Positions 32,432 to 44,729 of a stretch of DNA of 64,000 nucleotides are shown here, in pieces. The notes under the pieces are model-generated. The model did no database searches and was not told where the DNA came from. It worked only from the letters and a program-made list of their open reading frames with translations. The position numbers and the translations under genes were made by a program. The number at the start of each line of letters is the position of its first letter. Positions within the stretch are counted from its first letter, which is position 1. The stretch comes from Heracleum sosnowskyi (Eukaryota > Streptophyta > Magnoliopsida > Apiales > Apiaceae). The stretch is from the NCBI GenBank assembly GCA_030848705.1, contig CM061236.1, forward strand, positions 140,834,574-140,898,573, in the 5' to 3' direction.

Positions 32432-35400
32432 ATGGCCGTGGTGGATGTGAGGCAGCTGGTTGCTGGTATGTTGACATTTTCAATGTTCATAATGCTCGGA
32501 AATATGATCAGAAAAGATCATTTTGGTACCGCTATTGTAAGTTCCGTGTTTGTAAATTGTTTATTTTATTCTACTTAAGCTTCCTTTGTCGGATGAAATA
32601 AGCGATTAAGATATACTACTTCTCTTCTTAAAAACCTCTTTAAATGGACTCTGTAAAAATATCTACTTGATATCAACCAAATTTATTAGTCTTTTAGCTG
32701 ACCATCACATACACAACAAATTTTATGTATTATATCTGTTCTCACCGATCAATTGTTTTTGCTACTATCAAAATTCTGGAAGAAACACAAGTTTTAGGGG
32801 ATTAATTTTGCGGTTAGTTTGTTCTGGAAATACATACACAGATCTATTTCAATCTTGTGAAAATGAATTTGAGGGGCTTACAGATTCACGTATAATATTA
32901 GTTGTTACTTTGGTCTATAGTCTGGACTTCTCAATTTTCGTAGACCACCTTTCTGCCCACAAGACAAGCACAATTCATTGTTAGCCAATTTCTCTTTCTT
33001 CTTCTTTTATTTACCAGATGATAGGTGCAAACACCTTCATACACACTCACCGGCACACATGGCGCCTCACCGGTACACACACAGCTTTATAATTAAATTT
33101 TCTTAGTTTTCTTTTAGGATTCTCGAAAGCAATGGGAGTGAATTGGTGAGATAATTGTGTGGTTATTTTGGCTGTGCGTGCCAACCATGCAACTGTTTTG
33201 GCTTTCCCTTACATTTACCCTCTTTTTTGTTATTCTTTATGTGATTAGTGTGTTGCTAAGTGTTATGGAGTTTGGTATTACTTCATATTCAAGCATGTAC
33301 AGACTTCAGCGTATTTTGTTGCAATTGTTTTAAGATTTTCATTAAAATCATCAATATGCACATTTTTATTGTAGACAATGAATTCTTCAATATATTATAT
33401 TGGCTTCTATAAATGTTTCTAATATTGTTTGCTCAATTAGAAGCCATTTTAAACTCACACACATATCAATGCTGATTAAAATATAGGTGTAACTGCAAAT
33501 TCAGCTAGTGATAATTTGTGAAGTTAACACAAATTAATGATAAACTCTTTTATTTATATGTAGTCCTTAAATAGATCTTATGACGCCGCCATTATTAGGG
33601 GCAGTAACCTTGTGGTTTCTCATATGCTCTGAAGGTGGATGACGTGAATTCAGCTAGTGCTGTGTCAAACATTGACACAAAAAAAAACTTGGGTGAAGAT
33701 TTGATTCCATATATTGGCCCATGGAGGGTTAATAATGAAACAGTAAAACCTTGCTGGATCAAGCCAGCGCAAGGTAAAATATAACTCAAGTTCAATTGTT
33801 AGTCAATGAAATGTACCACTTTTTCTTTCTTTTTTTTTCTTTTTTTTTCCTGAATAAAATGTGTCACTTTTAAGGACACCTTATAAGCATTTGCTTGTCT
33901 CTGTCTTCTCATTTGATCTGACAGAGAGTTGGAATCAACAAAAAGGATATATTCTTTTTTCGTTGACTGGTGGCCCTCATCTACATCTTTTACAGGTACG
34001 AAATAATTTTCTTTCCTTGTGTAAATGTAGCATTACAAGGTAGATGTCATGACAACACGTGCCCCATATCCTGGCCACCATGCTTGGTTGATAATCCTTG
34101 ACTTATCGACAATATATGCATCTGTCAGTTAGATCGGTTGTTTTAGTGGGTGGGAGTGGTGTCATTTGTGAGGAAATTGATATTTATAGACTGTTTAAGG
34201 AGTATAATAGAATGGGCAACTAAGTTAAGTTATAGATTTATATAACTTGACTCGTGCTCGAGGGGTTTCTTGGCGTTGGGTCTATAGTATGCTATCTTCT
34301 ATGAGTTTTGTCCATTCAGGTTACTGGCCGCTTTTTCTAACATTGTCTCTGCTTATTTAAATCTATAATTTGATACCAGTACAAAGCATTGCTCTTCGCT
34401 TCTTGAAAGATTATTGTTCGTAAATTTGTATGTCACATTAAACGTGTCTCTGGTTATTTTCTCAGGTTGCCAATGCAGTTGTGATTGCAAGACAGCTCAA
34501 GGCTACTCTTGTGCTACCTGTCATAGTTGGAAATAAATCAGAAAAAAAATGGTTAATGTAGACTTCGTTAATTTTTTTTTTTGTGATGCTATAGTGTCTT
34601 TAGCGTGATAGTCCGGTTAATTAAAAGAACAGTGAATACTTTTCAAGATTAGGGCATATCCATTGTGCAAATTTTCTGTATCAGAGTCAAATCTGGCAAC
34701 TAATCTCATGACATGCTTGATCTTTCAGGAAGTTTGGTGATGTATATGATGTTCGTCATTTCATTGCAAGCCTTAATGGCATAGTAGAAATAACATATCA
34801 TCAGCCTGCTGAATTATCTGCAGAAAAGCTCCCAATCGTGAGGGTTCCCGATCTTGTTTCTGAAGACTATGTCACTGCGCAGATTGAGCCACTATTCAAG
34901 AGCAAGAGAAATTTAAAGCTTGTAACTTACTTTCGTGATTTAAACAACACAACAATAGAAGGCAAGAAGCACAAGAACTCAATCTCATGTATGGTTGTGT
35001 TCGAGGCTCTCCAGTTGCAAGCGGGATTGAATGAACTCGTTAACTCAGTGCTTGAAAAGTTAATTGCTTTGAGTAAAGCATCTCATGGTCGGTTCATTGC
35101 AGTGGACTTGAGAACCGAGATGAAGGGAGCGGAAATATGTCAGGTGACTGCAGCTGATGGGAAAAAGAGTTGCTTCAGTGCCATGGAAGTTGGTCAATTT
35201 CTGAATAAGATCGGTTTTGAAAGAAATACCACGATATATTTGACTGAAGATGGATTGCACAAAAGTCAACATGAATTGATAAATATATTCCTGAGCACAT
35301 TTACAAAGGTAAGATCACATGTTCCCTGTTGGTAATTATGGAGTCCAAATTGGAATTCTATTTGGGATTGAAAATTTTATTAAATTACTAGTCATTAAGT

Positions 35401-36237
35401 TTTAGGATCACTTTTAATTAGTAAAAAAAAAGTTTTAGGATCACTTTTCCCATTTGCTTCTCATATAGAAAATGTTTCTAATCTATATTCTTATTGAGTT
35501 AATGCCCCATCGCCTTCAGCGAAGTTTAATTTACTAACTTGCATCATCCAGAAGTGTTGAGGGCGTATGCACTGAATTTCAACTTATATCCCTTATGTAA
35601 TAATCAAAGACACCTTTATTTATGTAAGGGCTGATTTAGTACAATCGTTAATCACTTATTTTCCGTGCTAACCGTTTGGTTTTATATAAATCTATGTAAA
35701 TAAAGGCAGGATGACAAAAATGTCCCTAGATATTGGAAACTCTATGCAGTCGCATACTGATACTGTGCACCAGTCACAGTCAAATTATCATCCTCCAGCC
35801 CTTTGTAATTTAATGTGATATTAGTTAATACACCATTGTTCTTGTTAGTTTAATGTGCTATTATTTAGTACACAATTTTTTTTAACATAGAAAATGGTGT
35901 ACTTGCATTTCATTGTATCTATTATTTTATTGATAATGCCTTGATCATATTTTGATGTGAGAGCCGCTGTATTGCACAGGATATCTTGATTCCCTCGGAC
36001 AAGATGGCGAAGTTCTCTGATTACAGCGATGTGATTGATTATCACATATGTAGTCATAGTGATGTATTTGTACCAGCATTCTCAAGACCATTTTATGCAA
36101 GTGTTGTCGGTGTGCGAATAGCTTTAGGCAAGACTCAAATTTTGGATCCTTCCCAGGCTAGTTCTTCAAATGTAAGGGACTACATTTCTTCCTATGTTAC
36201 CAGGAAGAATCACTGGGCATATTCATGCTTCTGTTGA
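32432..36237 (+). CDS. O-fucosyltransferase family protein
   Basis: Six exons joined in phase: 32432-32536, 33635-33773, 33925-33995, 34466-34551, 34729-35308, 35980-36237; 1239 nt, 412 residues. The N-terminus (MAVVDVRQLVAGMLTFSMFI) has an uncleaved membrane anchor at about residues 7-23, as in type II Golgi enzymes. The body matches the plant GDP-fucose O-fucosyltransferase-like family: FSLTGGPHLHLLQ then VANAVVIARQLKATLVLP (nucleotide-sugar fold start), FGDVYDVRHFIASL, the basic segment LVTYFRDLNN, GFERNTTIYLTEDG and, near the C-terminus, HSDVFVPAFSRPFYASVVG then VRIALGK. Such proteins act in the secretory pathway on wall or protein glycans; substrate not predictable. The family's usual HLR motif appears as DLR (VDLRTEM), which may alter activity. 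At about 410 residues it is at the short end of the family. Confidence 0.9.
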
Positions 36238-36931
36238 GTTTATTCGAGTAAAAATAGAACTCGATATAGAACTCAGCATTTTATGTTGTAAAATCTCATG
36301 ATGCAAGTTGGCAAAAGAAATGCCTGAACTGTCTGTACATAAGTAGTATGCCTGTTTCTGTGTATCTTTGTCCTGCTGAAGAGTGAAGACATTGTAATGT
36401 TGTAGTAATGATAATACCAGCTCTCTGTGATTTCTCAGCTCATTGTTCTTCCCTACGAGTTGCACCATGTCAATAATAGAAAGGTAAAATATCTGGCAAA
36501 AAAATAGTCTCACACAGTGTTTTCTGTAATGTTTTCGAAAATAAATTGTGAAAATCTAAATATTATCATGTTTATATTCACATTCATAAACTCTCAATAT
36601 GAATGAAATTTCAAGTAATTTCTTCCCAACAGAAAAGTGAAAATCTCAGAGAAAATTATTGACATAATTTCTGCAAAACTTAATCATTTAATAGCACAAT
36701 TAACTCAACATAAGCATAAATAAGCAACTTAATAAAATCTTATTTTTATTTTAAAATATACAAACATTTATCATATTTATCAAATTCTCTTAAAAATATC
36801 AAAATTAAAATAAAATAAATGTATTTTCATTTTCTTTCAAAACAAAAATAACTTATATTTTCCGGATAGCCCAGTCCCCCAAAATAGCAGCCCCTAAAAC
36901 ATTTCAATTTCACACACACAAACACACACTT
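36238..36931. other. Intergenic between O-fucosyltransferase and KELP
   Basis: 3' UTR of the upstream gene, then AT-rich sequence and the KELP promoter region. The 96-codon frame 36223-36513 (minus) has no domain. Confidence 0.5.
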
Positions 36932-36940
36932 AAACCCTAA
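36932..36940 (+). promoter_or_regulatory. Telo-box (AAACCCTAA) upstream of KELP
   Basis: AAACCCTAA 24 bases before the ATG, within a CA-rich leader. Telo-boxes near the start site are common in plant genes for transcription and translation components, which fits a general transcription coactivator. Confidence 0.6.
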
Positions 36941-36963
36941 AACCCCCAAAAAGTGAAAAATCA

Positions 36964-39900
36964 ATGGCGGAGAAAGCAGAATACACAGCAGAAGAGAAGA
37001 TGATTGAAGAGAAAGTGATGGAGATTCTCACAAACTCTGACATGGACAACACAACGGAAGCTAAGGTTCGTAAATTAGCGTCGGAGCAGCTAGGGCTTGA
37101 TCTCTCTCAACCTAATTACAAAAAATTCGTGCGTCAAGTTGTTAATTCGTTCATAATTGCGCAAGATGAAGAAGAGAATCAAAATCAACAAGAAGTGGAG
37201 AAATTAGTGCCAGAAGAAGAGGTTGCTGAGGAGAAAAAAGAGGTTGCAGTGGAGAAACAAGAGCGAGGCGAAAGAGCGAAAGAGTACGATGACAATGGCG
37301 ATCTCATCATTTGTCATGTTAGTTTCTAATTTCTATTCTTCGTATGGAATCGTAGAATCCCGATAAATTAGTATTTGATAAGCTTAAATGATTAATGTTC
37401 TAATTTCTATTATTCGTATTGTTATAGTAGAATCTCGATAAGTTGATGTTCTCGATAACTTAGTGTTCGATAAGCTGGATAGATTAGTGTTTTAGTTTCT
37501 ATTTTTTTGTGTTGTGTGAATGTTAACTAATTCTGTTACAGAGAGAGGGATTATTGTGAAGTGTTTGTAAGGTTATATAGGATTGTTCTTAGTGGAAAAT
37601 AGTTTTAGTGTGAAAACAGTTGTGGACATTTAAAAAATTGCGGAACTATATTTTTATGAGAAGTTGAGAATATCTGCGGGAGATTATTCTCATGTGCCAA
37701 AACTGTTGTAATTTGAATGTGAGCCTATAAAAGTTGCTTTATGTGAATTGTATGGACACTATCTAATTTGTTATATTATGTATATTGGTTATATGAATTG
37801 TTTGTTTTGTGATTATGTGTAGTTATCGGTTAAGAGGAGGGTCAGTTGGTCAGAGTTCAAAGGGAGGAGTTTTCTGTCCATAAGGGAGTACTATGACAAA
37901 AACGGAAAAGAGCTTCCTTCTGCTAAAGGTATCATCTATTATCAGAATCGTTGTTGTGTTGTTTGATTGCTTAGGTGGTGGTGTTGTGTTTTTCGTGCAA
38001 TGCTAAAATAATTGTTTAAGCCAAGTTTGTGCGGTGCAATTGACTCAATTACAAGAATATATATGTAGTAGACTCTTTTAATTATGTTTGGATTCGTGAT
38101 TTATTTTAATCATAGATCTTCTGTTTTCAATTGCATCTGTATACTGTTTCCTGAATGTAGTTATATGAACTCGGAGATGGAATTTCATACGATTTAAGGG
38201 CACATTATGCAGACATGAACTAGTTTCTACTTGTCTAAGATTAGTCACCTTATTGTTTCAGACATTATTCGTGGAAATCCCTTGGGCCTTGTTGCTCCTA
38301 TAACCTATGTACACAGGATCGTAAACTATCTGGGTTTTTAGTTTTAATTAACATTAGTTTGAAGTCATTATATTGCCTCCTTTTCACTTTTGTGATTGAT
38401 AATTTATACAGTTCTTACATCAGAAATCCGGAATGTTAATATTTGGAAATGAATATGAAATTTGATTCCTACATAATTTTTGTGAGCAATTTTTTTTTAA
38501 AATCCAGCACTTGATTACATCTAAAAATAGTTGCATATTATCAGTGCTCATCAGTCATCTTTTTCTAGTTGCAAAATTGAACCATTTCTTTGGATTAAGG
38601 ACATCTTAATGTCTCATTACATCTAAACATAGTTGCAATATTATCAGTGTACATCGCAACAGTAGTTATCTTTTTGTAGTTTCAAAGTCGAACCATTTAT
38701 TTGGATTAAGGACATCTGATTACATCTAAACATAGTTGCAATATTATTAGTGCTCATCGGCCATCGCAACAGTGTGTATTTGCAAAATTGAACCATTTCT
38801 TTAGATTAAGGAATATCAGTACATCACTGGTATGTAGAACCAATTGTTTGACAGTTAACTGGACTTTGAGATGAAGTTAACTAAAATAAAACTTGTTTTA
38901 GTTATTTTGTTGAGGACTAATTTTTACCCGCTATAAATAACTTCCTCGCCTTGTCACACAGTAGGTCTAATCATTTGCTGATATGCCTAGTTTATCTCAT
39001 CTTCCCCACCTGATCTAATTTTCCATAAATCGGCCACAAATTCAGGATGGTCTGCCTTTGATCAGTAGATTATGTAGGACAGTAGGACTATACATATTCT
39101 CCCTTTAGACACCCTCACCCTCCTCCATTATTTCTTTCTTCCCTGCATCTATCTGCTCTCCCAAATTAGTTGCTGCATAATTTGGTATGTATATATCATA
39201 TTACATGAGATTTTAAAAAATCTGGTACTACGTATGACTCTGTGCATTACTATGATGCAAGTCATGTCAGCGGAAGCAGCCACATATATGTTCTTATAAA
39301 AAAATTAGGCTTTGATTTCCTGTTCGATGTCACATCACAGTTGTTATTGTAATTTGTAACTAATGAAGAAAAGAGAAACTTGTTGTGCCAATAAATTTTC
39401 ATTGTATGTGAATAATCATTGGGCTGATAATTCTGATGTTCCTCTGTCATTTACTGGCACCCCAGTGAGAGATAGATGCTCTTAGCGGATTGGAAATAAG
39501 TTTTCAAAGTAGTACAACATATGTGAAGGCTTATTATCTTCTTAGAATATATTTTCTAGGGAACTACATGGCATCACACTCTATCAATTTCATTCAGTCC
39601 AGCACTATTCATGTATGAGCCTATGTTGATGGCCGTTCTATCTGGATGTCTAAGATATTCGTGTTAGAATATCATTCGTTGATGTCTAAGGTGTAGGTCA
39701 TGAGTTCAATTCCAAGTAGCACTTGTTCGCATTGTTGATGTACTTGTCATCAGAGTGTCAAGGATTGAGAGACAATCACCATATACAAGATAACGAATAT
39801 AAATACCAGAAGAGAGGATTACTTGAGTTACCTTTTTTTTGCCTGAATACCTTAGCAACATAGGCAGGTGACGTATTCTCTTCTGCCGTCTTGTGTCTGT

Positions 39901-40226
39901 AAGGATATACCCGGGGACTGACTGTTACCAGCATCTATTTTGAGCTATCAGCTGTTAAAATTTTAAAATTTTTGAGTTTTGATTTGTAGATTACTGATTT
40001 CTGTTACTGATTTCTATTGCAGTTGATAGTGGTTAATGGGATTCTGCGCATTGATCTTTTTTAATAATGCCTTTTTTAAATGGGTACAATTTATCTTTCA
40101 ATCTGATGCAAGATCATTGAATATGCTACTTCCACAGGAATAGCCTTGAGTGCTGAGCAGTGGGCCCGCCTCAAGGAGAATGTACCTGCTATTGAAGAGG
40201 CCATCAAGAAAATTAGTTCAGGTTGA
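36964..40226 (+). CDS. KELP: RNA polymerase II transcriptional coactivator KELP (PC4 family)
   Basis: Three exons in phase: 36964-37317, 37823-37928, 40138-40226; 549 nt, 182 residues. Residues 1-70 form a DEK-C-like helical region (TAEEKMIEEKVMEILTNSDM, EAKVRKLASEQLGLDLS, YKKFVRQVVNSF). Residues about 73-103 are a Glu/Lys-rich linker. Residues about 110-180 are the PC4 single-strand DNA-binding domain (LSVKRRVSWSEFKGRSFLSI, REYYDKNGKELPSAKGI, LSAEQWARLKENVPAIEEAI). This is the KELP architecture: a nuclear coactivator that binds single-stranded DNA. The first donor is GTTAGT rather than GTAAGT/GTATGT, but phase and homology support it. The second intron is long (2.2 kb) with an internal tandem repeat. 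Start ATGG has a good context, after a CA-rich leader with a telo-box. Confidence 0.93.
38505..38815. repeat. Tandem repeat, three copies of about 100 bp, in KELP intron 2
   Basis: Each copy has ATTACATCTAAA-ATAGTTGCA, TATTATCAGTG, then TGAACCATTT and TTGGATTAAGGA words. Copies start at about 38513, 38615 and 38717. Confidence 0.85.
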
Positions 40227-42655
40227 ACTGATAGTTATGCTTACCCCGGATATATGGAGCAGATGTGGTTATTAATGCGTACTAGGTATTTGGTATGTCT
40301 TAATTTTGTATGGACGCCTAGGATTATGTGATGTTTTGAATCCTTTCGATGTAAGAAAGAAGACTCTGTGTCGCATTACATAACCAATGTACCCCGGTCA
40401 TTCTAGAAATATTATTAACTGATGTCACTTACCAAGTTGCATGACGTTCCTGTTAATATATTAATATTCCTTTGGCATCACTCTCTAGATTTTTTGCATC
40501 TACATATCAATAACTAGTTATGTAACGGCAAGATCATCTATTCATCATGTTGGTTAATATTATTGGATTGCAACTATATGTCTGGGTCATGAGTCAGTCA
40601 GCCCCGAGTCTGTTTGTTAGGCCTCGCTTGACTCACATATTCTACGGGTGACTCACATATCCAGATCTTGCGAAGCGGGAGGGGTGCATTGTGAATTATG
40701 TAGGAAAGTCAGAGTTTAGCCCATGATCATATGGATCATTTGGTGCATTTGTCTATATAGTTTCTATAAACAAGTCTGAGTTGAGCTCCTGATCATCGTT
40801 GAGCACCTAATTTGTTTAAAATATATATAACAAAAACACTATAATTTCGAAGCTGAAGATTACTATTATCGCGGAGCACTCTCTTTAGTCTAAATGTCTT
40901 GGTTGAACTTTTTTTTTAATATGAACGATAACTGAATTTCCCTATAAATCAAAAAACAGTGTAGTCAACCAAGGAGAGAGGGTTGTTTTATCTTTTAAAA
41001 AAAAAAACTACAACTTAGGAGATGGAATGATTTAGTCGGCTTATAAATTTAATATTTAGTTTTATAAACTACAGATATCGTTATCGGTTATAAAATAAAA
41101 TAAAATTTACATAGTTTTATATAGTTGGTATTAAATAAATATTTATCTAGTACAAAATATATGACAATTATTTTTTATAGCATATTTAAAGTAGATGTAG
41201 CGACCCCTGGATAAGGAACGTGACAAAACATGGCCGGTTGTTTGAATAATATGTCTGATGTCAAAATCAACTCATGCTTAATTTATAGTAATTGTTTTGG
41301 TTCGAATAAGGTACAGTTTGTACAATATTTACTGTTGGATAATGATTGTATATTAATTATTAATTTGAATAATCTTAATAAATAATTTAGTAGTACAACT
41401 TGGTTAGATGCTACGAATCGAAACTATTTTAAATACTATATTTCATTAATAAAAGTTTCTTAATTTCCAATCAGATCCATTGAAATAAATTACTCCTACT
41501 TACCTGCTGCATCCAACGAGCACTGGTACAAACTCTGGTTTTGTAAATAAAATACCCAAATGCTTCCGTACCTTATATTCATATATTAAGATTTCGTGAC
41601 AACTCACAAATATCATAATTTCGTTTAGGGTGTAGTTGGTGAAATTTGAAAGGATATTTTGAGTAATCGACAAAGTAATGAAAATCAAATATGCTCGTTT
41701 GTTTTTTTATGTTTACATTGAACCGTTTGACATGTTAGTTTATACGCCATTCTCATAAAATTGCGTAGGTTATTGATGGAATTTCATGAGTAACACCAAT
41801 TTTCAAAAATTGAAACAGTCATATTTTGAAATGTTTTTTTTTCCCTATCGAATCTTAGTTTATCAGGTGTCCGGGTCAGTTTGCACGCACCTCGACTAAT
41901 CCTAGTATCTCGCTTATAAATCCATTATATTCATGTTGTTCAACTGAAATTGAATCTGAAATCTCAGAGTGATAAATCTCAAAGTTTCTGATCTCAACTA
42001 GATGTAACACAACTAACGAAGTTGAGCCTGTCATTATTTATGGGGTGATCGCAGTACGTTCATGAAATCAAAATCGTTGAAAATCTGTACAACTCACTCA
42101 AAACTCATCAATCATCATTGATTCTTCGAAAGCAATACTGTGTGCAAAATCTTGAATTGTTTCAATCACGAAGAGTATCAGCCGTAATCACACAATATTT
42201 TACAATTAATTTCATTTGAAAATGCAACGCAGTACAAGTTAACAGACTTAAATATGACAAGGTTTACAGTTGACTTTAATGAGCTTAGTCCTTAGTAACG
42301 TGGTTACGCCATTGAAACCGCTATGGTAGACCTGCGCGGGCGGAATCAATTGGAGCTAATTTAGGCGGCAGTCTCTCTCGATTACATCAAAAAATTTAGT
42401 TGAAATATTTTATAAAATCACGATTTTTGGTTAGAAAATCAGAATAAATTTTACTTTGAATCACAACTGAACTCAAAAAATTAGCGATAATTTATTTCAG
42501 ACCCGGTTATTTTATTTTCCGATACATGTTCCAACATTGTATACCTGTCTTGTACGGTTGTACCTTGATACTTATCTGTACTCGATAGTCGATCCTTTAC
42601 TTTCGTACACTTATATTATTTGTTTATTTCCCATACGATTCGTACGGACTATTTT
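40227..42655. other. Intergenic between KELP and PIRL
   Basis: KELP 3' UTR to about 40450, then AT-rich sequence. Open frames at 41500-41688 (minus) and 42611-42859 (minus) are shadows or chance. I see no gene, RNA or clear element. Confidence 0.5.
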
Positions 42656-42658
42656 GCA

Positions 42659-42670
42659 ATTTATATAAAC
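42659..42670 (+). promoter_or_regulatory. Putative TATA box for PIRL gene
   Basis: ATTTATATAAAC about 70 bases before the first ATG (42734), at a suitable distance for a short leader. Confidence 0.45.
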
Positions 42671-42733
42671 GAGCCGTTGGGTAAAACGTTGTAAGTTGTA
42701 ACAGCTACTAGCTATAAGATATTTTGTGTGTTT

Positions 42734-44729
42734 ATGTACAAGTGTGTAGGTATTGAAGATATGCTTAAGCAACTGCAGCCACCAGTGAGGATGGATTTGA
42801 AGAAGAAGAGAAGTGGTAGTTTTCAGAAGAAAGAAAAGAAAGTTGGAGTTAATGAACAAGTGTTGGATTTAAGTGGCATGTCTTTGGAGACTCTTCCGGT
42901 TGTTATTAGTCCTTCTATTAATATAGCACTGGTTACCACCTTAGATCTCTCCTCTAATTTTCTGCAGGTATGTTTTTCATGGCCTTACTCATGTTTGTAT
43001 TCGTCTTTTTCGATTCGATTTTTGCATGTGTCAGATTCAGTGAAGAGCCAGATAACCATAACAATTATGAGAACTGAAAATTAGCTAGTTGTAACGATAA
43101 AACACATTCACCCACTCGTCTTGTCTTTGACAAGATTTTAACCTCGGGGAGTGAAACCGTTAGTACAAGAGGACTTTCGAAACCAACACTACTTTTTATG
43201 TAGTTGGTGGTTCTTGAAATTTCGATTTTATGGTTCTCGTTCATGAACCAAAGCTAACACTCACAAATATATGTAGTAGCTACTTTGGACTCTGATATAT
43301 ACCTGGAATATCATTCATATGACTATTCATCGCTAAGATATCTTCTCAAATTTACATGACAACAGATCATACCAGAGTCTTTAACTGCGAGACTCCTGAA
43401 TGTCGTGGTATTGGACGTGCACTCGAATGAGCTCAAGTCGCTTCCAAATTCAATAGGGTGTTTGACAAAGCTCAAAGTTTTAAATGTCTCCGGAAACCAC
43501 CTTCAGTCCCTTCCCCGGACCATCGAAAATTGCAGGTACTCCAGTCTTTCTTAATTTTTCGTAATATCTAGGATCTTCATCATAATCATCCCTGTGTATT
43601 TCGTATGTTGTCAACTCTTCATATATTTATTTTATGATAGGGTTTAGATGAAGTATTGATTTTGAAGTGCAGTCAGAGTATGTACATACGTAGGATGCCT
43701 TTTGTCTGCTAGATCATTTTCCGATATACTCTTCTAGTCCTCTTTGCAGACTAGAAGAGAAATGTTTGATTCCACGGAATTAAAAAGTAAACGTTTTAGC
43801 TCAGACTAATATTGGAAAAATGTTATATTTTAAATATATAAATTATACAAAAAAACATTATAGCTTCCCCTGATCTATTTATATATCGATTGTGCTTAAT
43901 CTTGGACCCCAGACTAAATTTTCATATATCTATCCTGGAAGTAAATAAATGCTTACCAAATGTCTTCTTTTACAAGTTAGAGTTGACATTAATTAGTAAA
44001 TTATTTGATGCATGCAGATCACTGGAAGAACTAAATGCAAACTTTAACATGTTAATAAGACTTCCAGACACAATAGGTTTTGAACTCATCAACTTGAAGA
44101 AACTCGCTGTCAACTCCAACAAGCTAGTGTTCCTTCCGTCTTCCACCTCTCACCTAACCAACCTCCGCATCTTAGATGCCCGCCTTAATTGCCTTCGCTC
44201 TCTCCCCGACGACCTTGAAAATCTAATCAACCTTGAAATCCTCAATGTGAGCCAAAACTTCCAGTTCCTCACAACCTTACCATACTCCATAGGCCTTCTC
44301 CTGTCCCTCGTTGAACTGGACGTGAGTTACAACAATATCACAACCTTACCCAACTCCATTAGCTGCTTGGGTAAGTTACAGAAACTTTGTGTAGAAGGAA
44401 ATCCCCTTGTTTCACCGCCAATGGAAGTTGTGGAACAGGGACTGGAAAAGGTGAAAGTGTATCTAAGACAGATGATTAACGGTCAACACAAGAATTCTGT
44501 GAAGAAGTCCTGGGCTGCGAAGTTGAAGAGATTCAGTACCTTTAGCAGGGCAAATGTGAATGGTAATATAAATTACCAACAGAAAGAGGGTTACATCATT
44601 CCTAATTATAATCGAATTGGGGTCTTTGCTTCACCCAACTATGTGTATGCGCCCAAAGGTTCATCAACATTCATGGGTATGTTTTCACCAAAGCGAATCT
44701 TTTCACCCAAAAGTTACTTCACGAGATAG
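42734..44729 (+). CDS. Plant intracellular Ras-group-related LRR protein (PIRL)
   Basis: Three exons in phase: 42734-42967, 43366-43535, 44018-44729; 1116 nt, 371 residues from ATG 42734. A second in-frame ATG at 42761 (MLKQLQPPVRMDLKKK) is an equally possible start. A basic N-terminal segment is followed by about ten leucine-rich repeats of the plant/Ras-group type, for example LDVHSNELKSLPNSIGCL, LNVSGNHLQSLPRTIENC, LAVNSNKLVFLPSS, LDARLNCLRSLPDDLENL, LDVSYNNITTLPNSISCL and LCVEGNPLVSPP. The tail has the family's closing helix (VVEQGLEKVKVYLRQMING) and a KKSWAAKLKRFSTF segment as in PIRL6-like members. No signal peptide or kinase domain, so a cytosolic scaffold-like protein is expected. The C-terminus repeats a short motif (MFSPKRIFSPKSYF). 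Confidence 0.9.
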
